This document shows, in pieces, positions 7,538-15,699 of a stretch of DNA of 22,292 nucleotides. The stretch is from NCBI GenBank assembly GCA_036274635.1, contig DASUFI010000119.1, positions 1-22,292 of the forward strand. The letters run 5' to 3'. Position numbers and translations under genes: made by a program. The stretch comes from DASUFI01 sp036274635. Lineage in GTDB: Bacteria > Planctomycetota > B15-G4. The notes under the pieces were generated by a model. It saw only the letters and a program-made list of their open reading frames with translations, was not told where the DNA came from and did no database searches. Each line of letters begins with the position of its first letter. Position 1 is the stretch's first letter.

Positions 7538-8878
7538 TCAGCGCGCGGCCTCGGTGATCTCGACCATGCGCTGCAGCGCGCTACGGGCGTGGCACGCGAC
7601 CTCGGCGCGCTCGGTCGCGTCGAGGCGCTCGCGGATGCCGGAGATCTCGTCCACGACGTCGCCCACCTGCACGCGGTTGATGTCGGGCGCGCGGCCCTTG
7701 CGGATGAGGTCCACCATGGCCACCAGGTGCGGCGGGTCGTTGCGCGACATCGTGGCGCAGCCGCAGCCGATGCTCTGGAAGGACGGGTCCGGGATGTCGG
7801 CCATGTGCATCACCGTCACGCCGCGGCGCGCGCCCTGCTCCCGGGCGTTGCGCACGAAGTGGCCCTCGGTGGCGATGGCCAGCTTGCTGCCACGCGGCGC
7901 GTCCATGACAGCCGACCACAGATACTTGGTGGAGCCGAAGCCGTCGGCGGCCTTGACCACCTCGATGGGGCACTCGGGGTGCACCAGCACGCGGAAGCCC
8001 TGGCGCTTCCAGTACGCGACCATGCCCGGCTTGAACACCGTGTGCACGCCGCACGAGCTGCCCCACAGCACGACGCGCGCGCGGTCGAGGCGGCCGGCCT
8101 CGAGCGCATCGAGCGACGAGACCTTCTTGAGCATGCCCTCGGTGCCGGCCGGCCACAGATACTGCTCCTCGGGCGGCACGCCGGCCTGCCAGCACGCGAC
8201 CTCGCCGAGGTGGCGGTCGGGCACCCACAGGATGCGCTTGCCCTGCTGCAGCGCCCAGCGCATGACCTTCGCCGCGTTGCTGCTGGTGCACACCGCGCCG
8301 CCGCTCGCGCCCGCCAGCGCCTTGATGCGGCCGGAGGTGTTCATGTAGGCGACCACGAGCAGCTCGTCGCCCCAGCGCTCGCGCAGCTGCTCGTAGAAGG
8401 GCGCGACGTGGAACTCCTTGGCGTACAGCTCCATGGTGCAGCCGGCGCGCGGGTTGGTGATCCACACCTTCTGGTGCGGGTGCGCCAGCGTGGCGATGGA
8501 CTCGGCCATGAAGTGCACGGCCGACTCGACGATGTGCTCGGCCTCCTGGTGCGCCTGCGCCTGCAGCGCCAGCTCGTAGCTGTCGGCGATGCGCCCGCCG
8601 TAGTGCTCGACCAGCTTCACGATCTCGCCGCCCATGTAGTAATGCGCGAGCAGCAGCATGCGCGGCCCGAACTCCGCCAGCGCCGGCTTCAGGTAGTGGT
8701 CCATCCACGGCAGCACGGACTCGGGCGTGCGGTCCGGCAGCGCGAGGTATTCCTCGGCGTACGGCCGGAACTCCTCCTGGTAGCGGTCCAGCGGCAGGTC
8801 CGCCTGGCAGATGGCGATGCCGGGCTGGATCTGCAGGCCGGAGAGGCGGATCGAGCGGTCGATGGTGCGGGTGGGCAA
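7538..8878 (-). CDS. nadA: Quinolinate synthase
   Basis: NadA condenses iminoaspartate with dihydroxyacetone phosphate to quinolinate in de novo NAD synthesis, using a cytoplasmic [4Fe-4S] cluster held by three Cys. The 446-aa product carries LLAHYY (76-81), NPRAGC (Cys147), CTSSNA (197-202), WGSSC (Cys276), VHPEC and GCGC (Cys372/374). Cys147, Cys276 and Cys372 or 374 are the expected cluster ligands. The stretch between the first two is about 40 residues longer than in the Escherichia coli enzyme, as in long-form NadA proteins. The start is a TTG at 8878: no ATG or GTG occurs in frame just upstream, and the next ATG lies inside conserved sequence. No clear Shine-Dalgarno is visible. nadB and nadC are not in the window. 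A TACACT box sits at 8921-8926. A decayed fragment of the same gene is at 10911-10977. Confidence 0.95.
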   Translation of the reverse strand: MPTRTIDRSIRLSGLQIQPGIAICQADLPLDRYQEEFRPYAEEYLALPDRTPESVLPWMDHYLKPALAEFGPRMLLLAHYYMGGEIVKLVEHYGGRIADSYELALQAQAHQEAEHIVESAVHFMAESIATLAHPHQKVWITNPRAGCTMELYAKEFHVAPFYEQLRERWGDELLVVAYMNTSGRIKALAGASGGAVCTSSNAAKVMRWALQQGKRILWVPDRHLGEVACWQAGVPPEEQYLWPAGTEGMLKKVSSLDALEAGRLDRARVVLWGSSCGVHTVFKPGMVAYWKRQGFRVLVHPECPIEVVKAADGFGSTKYLWSAVMDAPRGSKLAIATEGHFVRNAREQGARRGVTVMHMADIPDPSFQSIGCGCATMSRNDPPHLVAMVDLIRKGRAPDINRVQVGDVVDEISGIRERLDATERAEVACHARSALQRMVEITEAAR

Positions 8879-9322
8879 GGGGTGTAACCGGGACGGACGG
8901 AGGCGGATCGTCGAGGGCTGAGTGTAGAACAGTGGAGGACGGCGCGCAGGCGCGCGACTCCCGGCGCTTGGGCCCGGCGAACGACGTCACGCGAGCGGCG
9001 CACATCCGACTGGCCAGCGACATGCGCGCTGTCCACGCTTCCCGGCGAGGTCGAGCAGCGCGGCGCGAGGCCGGACCCGCCCGAGCAGGAGCGGCCGCGC
9101 GCGGATGGTCAGGCGGTGCCTGTGTGGCCTACGCTCCGCGCGTTGATCGCAATGATCTTGGCAGCCCGCCGGGACGTTCCCGGCGGCCGGGGGGGCGCCA
9201 CGGGGTACTCCATGGCCGGCGGCGAGGAAGGCCCCTTCCGGAACAATTCCTGCCATGCCGCGCTGCGGAAGCGCCCGCGAATCTCGCATAGAGTGTCGCC
9301 CCCATCTCCGGAGACGCCTTCC
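8879..9322. other. Divergent intergenic region between nadA and the secreted-protein gene
   Basis: This 444-bp gap has no convincing gene. It holds a possible nadA -10 box, TACACT (8921-8926, minus), and TAGAGT (9289-9294, plus), a possible -10 for the gene at 9323. It also has a perfect 9-bp inverted repeat (9166-9186) and a second repeat GGAAGG-CC-CCTTCC (9226-9239). A run of seven G residues follows the first repeat. Confidence 0.5.
9166..9186. repeat. Perfect 9-bp inverted repeat
   Basis: CCGCCGGGA (9166-9174), CGT spacer, TCCCGGCGG (9178-9186). No T-tract follows on either strand, so a simple intrinsic terminator is unlikely. It could be an operator or an RNA hairpin in the leader of the gene at 9323. 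Confidence 0.5.
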
Positions 9323-10582
9323 ATGCGACCCGCCCGCGGCCTGATCCTCCCCCTGCTGACCCTGGCCTTCGCGGGAGCGGCCCGCGCCGGGGAAGTCACG
9401 ACCACGCTCCACGGCAAGGTCGCCCAGATCACCGGGCCCGCCGCCACGGCGCTCGGGACGCACGGCGTGACGGTGGGCGCCACCGTGACCACCACATGGA
9501 CTCTCGAGTCCACGACGCCCGGCGACTCGACCAGCAGCCCCGCGTACACCTTCTATCACCAGGCCATCAAGAGCCTCAGCGTCTCGATCGGCTCGTGGCA
9601 GGCCACGCAGTCCTTGCCGCCGCTCCTCGCGGACCTCGACTTCGTGCAGGTGGGCGACGAGTCGCCGGGCGGCGGGATCGGCGACACCTACCTGCTCGCC
9701 GACCTGCTCGTCGACACGGACCTGATCCTGACCGGCGCCAATCCTGGCGCGACCTGCGCGAGCCTGTTCGTCTTCGCGGACGCCGATGCGAAGACGATCT
9801 CCGACGAGGGCGTGATCCAGGACCCGTCGAAGTTCCTCGTCGGCACGGGCGCCATCGCCGGCGCGACCAGCTCGATTGCCATCGCGTGGGACACGCAGCC
9901 GGGCGGCGGCGGCGGCCAGTCCGTCGGCCCGGGCCTCGCGCAGAGGGGCCAGCTCAAGGCGGCGGGCAACTTCGGCAGCAAGCTGCTGAAGATCTTCGGC
10001 AAGTCGGCCAGCCAGCCGCCCGACGCGGACCCGTTCGGCGCGAAGGAGGCCGCGGCCGTCGACAAGGCCGGCGAGAAGTTCAACCAGCAGTTCCTCGCCG
10101 CCGTGAACAAGGCGCTCAAGAAGGGCGGCACGGCGCCGCTGCCGGCCTCGTCGCAGGCCGAGGCGGCCGACAGCCTCCAGGAGGACGTCGGCGCGCTCGA
10201 GGCTTCGCTGCTCACCGGCGCCAACCCCGACGACAAGTTCGACCGCCAGCTGCGCGGCAAGCTCTTCAAGGCCGCTGCGGTGCAGTGCAGCGCGGACATG
10301 ACCGCGTTCTCGGTCCACGCCTTCAAGCCCAACCCCACGAAGCTCGCGGACAAGCTGGACAAGGCCGAGGACGCGCTGCTGAAGAAGGTCGCGACGGCGC
10401 TGGCGGCCGCGGAGAAGAAGGGCGTGGTCTACACCGGGCCGTCGGGCGCGGAGATCGCGGCGGCGGTCTTCGCGATGGCCGACGAGTTCAACCAGCTCAC
10501 GCAGGGCATCGCGGCGGCCGTGCAGGCGGCCGACGAGCACGCGAGGACGATGACGGGCGTCGGAGTGCTGCAGACGCCCTGA
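9323..10582 (+). CDS. Secreted protein of unknown function
   Basis: This 419-aa protein has a signal peptide (1-22, ARA/G). Residues 23-190 are beta-rich (repeated V/T strands) and recall the N-terminal domain of some PEP-CTERM-type surface proteins, but no C-terminal PEP motif or membrane anchor is present, so this is weak. A Gly-rich linker (193-204) leads to a second half rich in Ala and Lys, likely helical. There is a single Cys in each half. The ATG at 9323 is preceded by CGGAGA about 9 nt upstream, a usable ribosome site, and gives a clean signal peptide; upstream in-frame starts do not. It is divergent from nadA and stands alone. No family is recognised. Confidence 0.72.
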   Translation: MRPARGLILPLLTLAFAGAARAGEVTTTLHGKVAQITGPAATALGTHGVTVGATVTTTWTLESTTPGDSTSSPAYTFYHQAIKSLSVSIGSWQATQSLPPLLADLDFVQVGDESPGGGIGDTYLLADLLVDTDLILTGANPGATCASLFVFADADAKTISDEGVIQDPSKFLVGTGAIAGATSSIAIAWDTQPGGGGGQSVGPGLAQRGQLKAAGNFGSKLLKIFGKSASQPPDADPFGAKEAAAVDKAGEKFNQQFLAAVNKALKKGGTAPLPASSQAEAADSLQEDVGALEASLLTGANPDDKFDRQLRGKLFKAAAVQCSADMTAFSVHAFKPNPTKLADKLDKAEDALLKKVATALAAAEKKGVVYTGPSGAEIAAAVFAMADEFNQLTQGIAAAVQAADEHARTMTGVGVLQTP

Positions 10583-10910
10583 GTGCGGTCAGATCGTGCG
10601 AGCTGGCGGGCTTCGGCTCGATGGCCCTCGTCGGGCCCGACCTCATGAAAAGGAACGACGGCGCGTACGTCCGTCTCTGGAACGAGATGCCCCGCGAACC
10701 GCGCATCGATCCGGCGCAAGACGCGGGATGGTGGCGAGATGCGCGATCCGGCGGCCGCGTACTGGCAGCGAGCTGCGCTGCACGCCGACGAGGCCGTGCG
10801 CCTCGCCGCGCTCCCCGGTCCGCGCCGCGTGCTCAGTGCCCATGCTGCTCGAGCGCGGCGGCACGGCGCGGTGAGCGAGGTGGACGGCGCCGCGGCGACC
10901 TGAGGCGGGT

Positions 10911-10977
10911 TCAGCTTCACGATCTCACCGCCCAAGTCCTGGTGCGCGAGCAGCCTCGGCTTCGGCCCGAACTCCGT
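10911..10977 (-). pseudogene. Decayed nadA fragment
   Basis: These 67 bases align without gaps to 8611-8677 inside nadA, with 52 identities by hand count (78%). Translated on the minus strand it reads TEFGPKPRLLAHQDLGGEIV and continues KLN, against AEFGPRMLLLAHYYMGGEIV and KLV in the intact NadA. The conserved LLAH and GGEIVKL blocks are kept, but the YY of LLAHYY is lost. Flanking sequence shows no further NadA likeness. It is a remnant of a second copy, or of a duplicated segment, of nadA. Confidence 0.65.
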
Positions 10978-10984
10978 TGGCGTC

Positions 10985-11259
10985 GCGAGCGACTTCGTGG
11001 GCGTGTTCGTCTCGGCGTCGGCGACCGCGCTGCCACTGCCGCGCAAGCAGGGCCTATTCCACCTCGACGCGTCGCTCGCAGGACCGTGGGTGCCGGGACC
11101 GGTGGGCGGCGCCGGCGCGCTGTCGATCGGCTCACGCTGCCGAAGCTCGGACCGGGCCCGGGCGACGCCGTCCTGCTCCTCCGGCAGGCTCTCGTGAAGC
11201 CGGCGAGCGGAGCGACGTTGCTCTCCAGCGTGACCAGGACGGTGCTGCTGGACTCGAGC
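10985..11259 (+). pseudogene. Frameshifted C-terminal domain of a secreted protein
   Basis: In one frame, up to about 11128, the sequence reads ALPLPRKQGLFHLDASLAGP and on to GGAGALSI. From about 11125 the next frame continues with LTLPKLGPGPGDAVLLLRQA and ends in TRTVLLDSS. The two halves together resemble a C-terminal beta domain that I recall from many planctomycete secreted proteins (a LLVDPA-like strand, a P-rich turn, then an ALV-rich strand). The switch of frame near 11120-11130, and the lack of start and N-terminus, mark it as broken. The family comparison is from memory, so confidence is moderate. Confidence 0.4.
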
Positions 11260-11443
11260 CACGAGCCTGCCCGGCGCGCTCGTGCCGCCGCGGTCGTGTG
11301 CGGGGGGAGCGTGAGACCGCGCGCCAGGATCTCCGGATGTTGGTGGGCGTCGGGGCCGTCCGCGCCGCGGACCTTCGCGCTGACGTGCTGCGCTGCCCTG
11401 GTTGCGCCTTCCGAGCGGCGGTCGGCGCGGGCTCCCTCGCGAA

Positions 11444-12175
11444 TCAATAGTTGAAGTACTGCGGTGGCATGCCGGCGTTGCCCGGGCCGCTCAGCACGGA
11501 CGTCGCGAGGATCTTCGTCAGCCACACGCCCAGCAGCACCACGATCGGAACGGACAGGCTGCCTGCGCGATCGGACAGCCTGGCGATGCGCGTGTAGCCG
11601 GAGAAGAGCATGAGCACGGCCAGGCAACCGGCGAAGACCGAGAGGACCGCGACCACCTCGATGTTGGCGAGGCCGAGGATCCCCGCCAGCAGCATGCACA
11701 GAGACACGGGCAGCAGCGCCGCGCCGGCGACGAAGACGTCGCCCCCCGTGCTGCCCTGCCCGCCGAAGACCCTGCGCACGGTGATGCCGCCGACGGTGGC
11801 GCACAGGAACGGCATCACCGCAAAGAGCAGGCACTTCAGGACGCCGCCGAATCCGAGGAAGTCGAACAGACCCTCCTTGAACGGAAACGTGAGGTACCCG
11901 CCCAGCACGAAGCACGCCACGGAGACCACGCCGAAGGCGATGCCCGTGCTCTGCGCCTTGGCCGCGCCGATCGCCTCGTAGGCCCGGGCCAGCCCGCCCA
12001 CCGGATCGCCGGCGAACAGCTTCAGCGCCGCGAGCGCGTCGCGCGAGGCGCCCTGCACCCTGCCTGCCACCGCGTTGGGCGCGCCAAGGCCCCGCAGCTG
12101 CGGGAGGGGAGACATGCAGCTCGGACACGCCTTGGCCGTCTCGGGTACGCCGGCACCGCACTTGTGACAGAACAT
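11444..12175 (-). CDS. Zinc-ribbon, five-helix membrane protein (Yip1-like)
   Basis: The 243-aa protein begins with a zinc ribbon, CxxC (Cys3, Cys6) and CxxC (Cys17, Cys20), facing the cytoplasm. A soluble linker follows, then about five membrane helices (near 77-97, 111-133, 147-169, 171-193 and 207-228). This layout matches zinc-ribbon proteins fused to Yip1-like membrane domains; the biochemical role of that group is poorly known. The ATG at 12175 is supported by an AAGGGAG ribosome site about 5 nt upstream and by the zinc ribbon starting at residue 3. It lies 130 bp downstream of the kinase gene on the same strand, so it may belong to the sigma factor-kinase operon. A 5-bp inverted repeat (12186-12200) precedes the start. 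Confidence 0.8.
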   Translation of the reverse strand: MFCHKCGAGVPETAKACPSCMSPLPQLRGLGAPNAVAGRVQGASRDALAALKLFAGDPVGGLARAYEAIGAAKAQSTGIAFGVVSVACFVLGGYLTFPFKEGLFDFLGFGGVLKCLLFAVMPFLCATVGGITVRRVFGGQGSTGGDVFVAGAALLPVSLCMLLAGILGLANIEVVAVLSVFAGCLAVLMLFSGYTRIARLSDRAGSLSVPIVVLLGVWLTKILATSVLSGPGNAGMPPQYFNY

Positions 12176-12305
12176 GATTCTCCCTTGCGAAGCGCTCGCA
12201 TGACGAGGTGTGCCGCAGCCGGTTGGCTGGCGGGCGGGCTCTGCACGGCAGGCCTCGCCCCTGAATGCGCAGACGGGGCGCGGGCCCGCAACGAGGCGGG
12301 GCCGC

Positions 12306-14729
12306 TCAGCTCCCGCGGAGGGCGTCGAGCGTCTGCTGCACGCCCCGGGTGCGGGCGTGGTCGGGGCCGTAGAGTGCCTGGAATCGCGCCAGGGCGTGCT
12401 CGGCGTGCGGCAGCGCCTGTTCCGAGCGGCCGGCGTCGAGCAGCGCCCGCGCCAGCGAGGCCTCGGTCTGCGCGCTGAGCCAGTGGTCCGCGCCCAGCGC
12501 CGCACTCACGTCGTGCAGCAGCTCGTCGAAGCCCGCGGCGGCCTCGTCGCAGCGATGCGCCTTCCACATCGCATTCCAGTAGCCGTAGCGTGCGGTCAGC
12601 GTGTCCGACGCCGCCGGCCCCAGCAGCACCGTCTGCCCCGCGATCACCCGGCGGAACATCTCGAGCGCGACATCGAGTTGACCGAGGTCCGCCTCCAGCC
12701 CGGCCAGGTTGCCCTCGATGGTCAGCGTGGCCGGATGCTCCGGGCCCAGCAGCTCGCCGGCCATCTCCGCCGCACGGCGCACGTGTGGCTCGGCTTCCTC
12801 GTTGCGGTCGAGGTCTTGCAGCGTGGCGCCGATGTTGTTGTGCAGGCCGAGGACGGTCAGCCGCGGCTCGTCGGGAAGCGCCTCTGCGACCAGCAGCGCC
12901 TGCCGCAGCAGGGCCAGCGCGCCCTCGGTGTCGCCCTGCTGGTCACGGACCTGGGCCAGGTTGTTCAGCGACTCGACCACCTGCGGGTCGCCCTCGCCCA
13001 GCAGCCGCCGCCGGCCTGCCAGCGCCTCCTGCAGCACATCCAGTGCCTCGTCGGTGCGGTCGAGCCCCAGCAGCACCACGCCCAGGTCGTTGAGGGCCGT
13101 GTACAGGTCGGAGTCGTCGGGCCCCAGGATCAGGCGCGCGCGGCCGATGGCCGGGACCAGTGCGGCACGGGCCTCGTCCAACCGCTCGCGGCGGCCGAGC
13201 AGGCTGGCCGCGGCGATCTCGGAGTGCACGGCGTCGGGCGAGTCGGCGCCCGCGGCCGCGTGCCGCAGCGTCACGGCGCGGTCGAGGTGGTTTTCGGCCG
13301 CGTCGAATTCCCCCAGCTGCGCGTAGGCCTCGCCCAGGGTGTGATGGATCGCCGCCGCGATGAGCGGACGATTGGGGAAACGCTGCTCGACGCGCGCGCT
13401 CGCGCGATTCAGCAGATCGAGCGCGGTCAGGTCCGGGCCCCCGCGATCGGGTGAGGCTTCCGCGAGCAGGTCGTCAGTGAGAAAACGGTTGATCTCGCGC
13501 TGCGCATCGTTCTGGCTGAGGGCCTCTCGGCCTTGGCGCCTGGCCTCGAGCAGGCCCGTCACCAGCCCGACCACACCGGCGCCGAGGGCCGCCAGCACGA
13601 TCAGGCCCGCCATGACCAGCACGCGGTTGCGCCGCGCGAAGCGTGCTGCGCGGTAGCGCAGTCCGGGCGCGCGGGCCGCCACCGGCTCGCAGGCGAGCAG
13701 CCGCCGCAGGTCGTCGGCGAACGCCTCCACCGACGCGTAGCGGCGATCGGGCTGTTTCTCCAGGGCCTTGCTCAGCACGAGGTCGAGGTCGGCGAGGAAG
13801 GCGCGCGAGACCGGGCCCGGCGCCGCGCGAGCGCCCTGCCGCTCTCGCACGCTGCTGGCCGGCGCCGGGATGCTGTCGCGTATCCGCTGCAGCGCCGCCA
13901 GCGGATCGCCCCCGACCTCCAGCGGCGGCAGGCCCGTGACCAGCTCGTACAGCACCGCGCCCAGCGCGTAGACGTCGGCGCGCGTATCCACCGGCAGCAG
14001 CCCGGTCTGCTCGGGAGCCATGTAGGCCGGCGTTCCCAGCGGCAGGCCCAGCGTCGGCGGCGAGTCCGCCAGCAGCGCACCGGCCACCGGCTTGGCGATG
14101 CCGAAGTCCAGCACCTGCGGCACCGCCCGACCGTCGCTCTCGGTGACGAGGATATTGGCGGGCTTGAGGTCGCGGTGGATGACCCCGCGCTGGTGCGCAT
14201 GCTGCACGGCGTCTGCCACCACGATCGCCAGCCGCACGCGCGCCGTCAACGGCAGGGCGCGCCGCGTGCAGTGGTCGGTGATGCGCTCGCCGTCGACGAA
14301 GTTCATGACCAGGTACGGCAGGCCGTCGGGAGTGCGCCCCGCGTCGAGGACGCGTGCGATGTTGGGGTGGTCGGTGCACTCCAGCGCGCGGCGCTCGACC
14401 TCGAAGCGCGCGGCCAGCTCGGGACTCACCGCCGCCTGCGGCACCACCTTGATGGCCACGCGCCGCCGGATCGGCTGCTCCTGCTCGGCGAGGAACACCT
14501 GCCCCGACCCGCCGCTGCCGAGGCGCGACACGATGCGGTACGGGCCGACGTGCCCGGGCAGCGCGGGCTCGTCGTGGGCGTCGTGCGCCAGCAACGAGGC
14601 CACTTCGGCGGCCAGGCCCACGTCGCCCGTCGCGGCAGCCGCCAGCGCCGCGTCGCGCTCGGCGGCCGACCGCTCGCGCAGCTCCAGGAAGAGGAGCGAC
14701 GCCCGGGCGTGCCGCTCGGCCTCGGTCAT
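12306..14729 (-). CDS. Membrane Ser/Thr protein kinase with TPR-like tail
   Basis: This 807-aa protein has an active-type kinase domain at about 62-350: Gly loop LGSGGSGQVF (70-79), Lys94 in VAIK, catalytic HRDLKPAN (185-192, Asp187), DFG (208-210) and APEQ (238-241). A hydrophobic helix (about 370-394) anchors it in the membrane. The remainder, about 410-800, is outside the cytoplasm and made of helical TPR-like repeats (for example ALNDLGVVLLGLDRTDEALD and SLNNLAQVRDQQGDTEGAL), probably the sensing or protein-binding part. A short helical segment (1-58) precedes the kinase. The start overlaps the sigma factor stop by 4 nt (ATGA, 14726-14729), implying translational coupling. Such sigma factor-kinase pairs are common in Planctomycetota and Acidobacteriota. 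The likely role is controlling the cognate sigma factor in response to an envelope signal; target and signal are inference. Confidence 0.93.
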   Translation of the reverse strand: MTEAERHARASLLFLELRERSAAERDAALAAAATGDVGLAAEVASLLAHDAHDEPALPGHVGPYRIVSRLGSGGSGQVFLAEQEQPIRRRVAIKVVPQAAVSPELAARFEVERRALECTDHPNIARVLDAGRTPDGLPYLVMNFVDGERITDHCTRRALPLTARVRLAIVVADAVQHAHQRGVIHRDLKPANILVTESDGRAVPQVLDFGIAKPVAGALLADSPPTLGLPLGTPAYMAPEQTGLLPVDTRADVYALGAVLYELVTGLPPLEVGGDPLAALQRIRDSIPAPASSVRERQGARAAPGPVSRAFLADLDLVLSKALEKQPDRRYASVEAFADDLRRLLACEPVAARAPGLRYRAARFARRNRVLVMAGLIVLAALGAGVVGLVTGLLEARRQGREALSQNDAQREINRFLTDDLLAEASPDRGGPDLTALDLLNRASARVEQRFPNRPLIAAAIHHTLGEAYAQLGEFDAAENHLDRAVTLRHAAAGADSPDAVHSEIAAASLLGRRERLDEARAALVPAIGRARLILGPDDSDLYTALNDLGVVLLGLDRTDEALDVLQEALAGRRRLLGEGDPQVVESLNNLAQVRDQQGDTEGALALLRQALLVAEALPDEPRLTVLGLHNNIGATLQDLDRNEEAEPHVRRAAEMAGELLGPEHPATLTIEGNLAGLEADLGQLDVALEMFRRVIAGQTVLLGPAASDTLTARYGYWNAMWKAHRCDEAAAGFDELLHDVSAALGADHWLSAQTEASLARALLDAGRSEQALPHAEHALARFQALYGPDHARTRGVQQTLDALRGS

Positions 14730-15265
14730 GCGCCGCGGCGCTCGCCCGACAGCTCGCGCCGCAGCCAGGCGCGCGCCACGCTCCAGTCGCCCTCGACCGT
14801 GCGCCTGGAGGCGCCCACCACGGCCGCGATCTGCTCCATGCCCAGCCCCCCGAAGACGCGCAGCGACACCACCTCCGCCTGCCGCGCGTGCAGCGCCGCC
14901 AGTCGCTCGAGCGCGCCGCGGATCGCCTCGAAGTCCACGAAGGTCTGCGTCCCGGTGCGCAGGTCCGGATCCAGCTCGACGCGCATCAGGCTCGCGCCGC
15001 GCTTCTCCGCCGCGTGCCGGCGCGAGTGGTCGATGAGCACCTGCCGGAGCACCCGCGACGCGAGCGCCAGGCGCTGCTCATGCGGCAGGTCCGGCAGCGG
15101 CGACGTCGTGAGGATGCGCAGGCAGGCCTCGTTGACCACGGCCGTGGGCTGCAGCGTGTGGTCGCCGCGCTCGCTCGCGAACAGGCGCACGGCGATGCCG
15201 TGGAGCTCGTCGTAGAAGCGGCCGGTGAGGGCAGCGTCGGACCCATCGGGAGGCCGGGAGGACAT
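14726..15265 (-). CDS. ECF-type RNA polymerase sigma factor (kinase-linked subfamily)
   Basis: This 179-aa protein has sigma region 2 at about 15-85 (FYDELHGIAVRLFASE, then PTAVVNEACLRI and SRVLRQVLIDHSRRH) and region 4 at about 115-172, with the helix-turn-helix near 141-168 (LGMEQIAAVVGASRRTVEGD). The LQPTAVVNEA and DHSRRHAAEKRG motifs are typical of the ECF group (TIGR02999-like) that sits beside Ser/Thr kinases instead of an anti-sigma factor. It is the first gene of the minus-strand operon and its TGA overlaps the kinase ATG. No anti-sigma gene is visible, consistent with phosphorylation-based control. The ribosome site is weak. The divergent plus-strand lipoprotein gene starts 113 bp away and may share its regulatory region. 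Confidence 0.92.
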   Translation of the reverse strand: MSSRPPDGSDAALTGRFYDELHGIAVRLFASERGDHTLQPTAVVNEACLRILTTSPLPDLPHEQRLALASRVLRQVLIDHSRRHAAEKRGASLMRVELDPDLRTGTQTFVDFEAIRGALERLAALHARQAEVVSLRVFGGLGMEQIAAVVGASRRTVEGDWSVARAWLRRELSGERRGA

Positions 15266-15378
15266 GGCGCTCGCCGTGCGAGGCGTTGCGGATCGCGCGA
15301 TGGTTCGCGCATTCGGGTACGGCGGCAGCTTACCGCCACGTGTCGGGCTGACAAGCCCCGGCGCTCGAGGAGCCGTCC

Positions 15379-15699
15379 ATGTCCGCCCAGACGCCGCGTC
15401 GCGCCCCGATCCGGGTGACCGGCCTGCGGTCCCTGACGCTCGCCGCCGTGCTGGCCCTGCACGCCGGTGCGTGCGGCTCCGGCCTGTCCGGCACCTGGGC
15501 CACGAGCGACGGGCAGGGCCGGCTCGAGTTCGATGTCGACGGCACCGTGTACCTGACCAGCTACGGCGGCACGTTCGCGTGCCGGTACCAGCTGGATGGC
15601 GACCACGTGATCATCACCGGGCCCAACGGCTCGCAGGTGTTCACGCGGCAGGGAAACCAGCTCGAGGCGGGGCTGGGGATGGTGTTCGTGCGGCGCTGA
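15379..15699 (+). CDS. Small putative lipoprotein
   Basis: This 106-aa protein has a signal peptide ending in the lipobox AGAC (Cys32). The mature 75 residues alternate short beta strands (LSGTWATSD, RLEFDVDGTVYL, RYQLDGDHVIIT, QVFTRQGNQLEAG), like the small lipocalin-like domains of secreted proteins that begin with GTW. The ATG at 15379 has a strong GAGGAG site 6 nt upstream (15367-15372). It is divergent from the sigma factor operon, so it could be a target of that sigma factor; no promoter evidence decides this. Function is unknown. Confidence 0.75.
   Translation: MSAQTPRRAPIRVTGLRSLTLAAVLALHAGACGSGLSGTWATSDGQGRLEFDVDGTVYLTSYGGTFACRYQLDGDHVIITGPNGSQVFTRQGNQLEAGLGMVFVRR

Larger units (their letters stand above)
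10583..11443. other. Long gene-poor stretch with decayed gene fragments
   Basis: No intact gene is supported across these 861 bases. Two pieces are recognisable: a nadA-like fragment on the minus strand (10911-10977) and a frameshifted secreted-protein domain on the plus strand (10985-11259). The parts 10583-10910 and 11260-11443 have open frames on several strands, as expected at this GC content, but none has a convincing start, signal peptide or family likeness. Confidence 0.6.
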
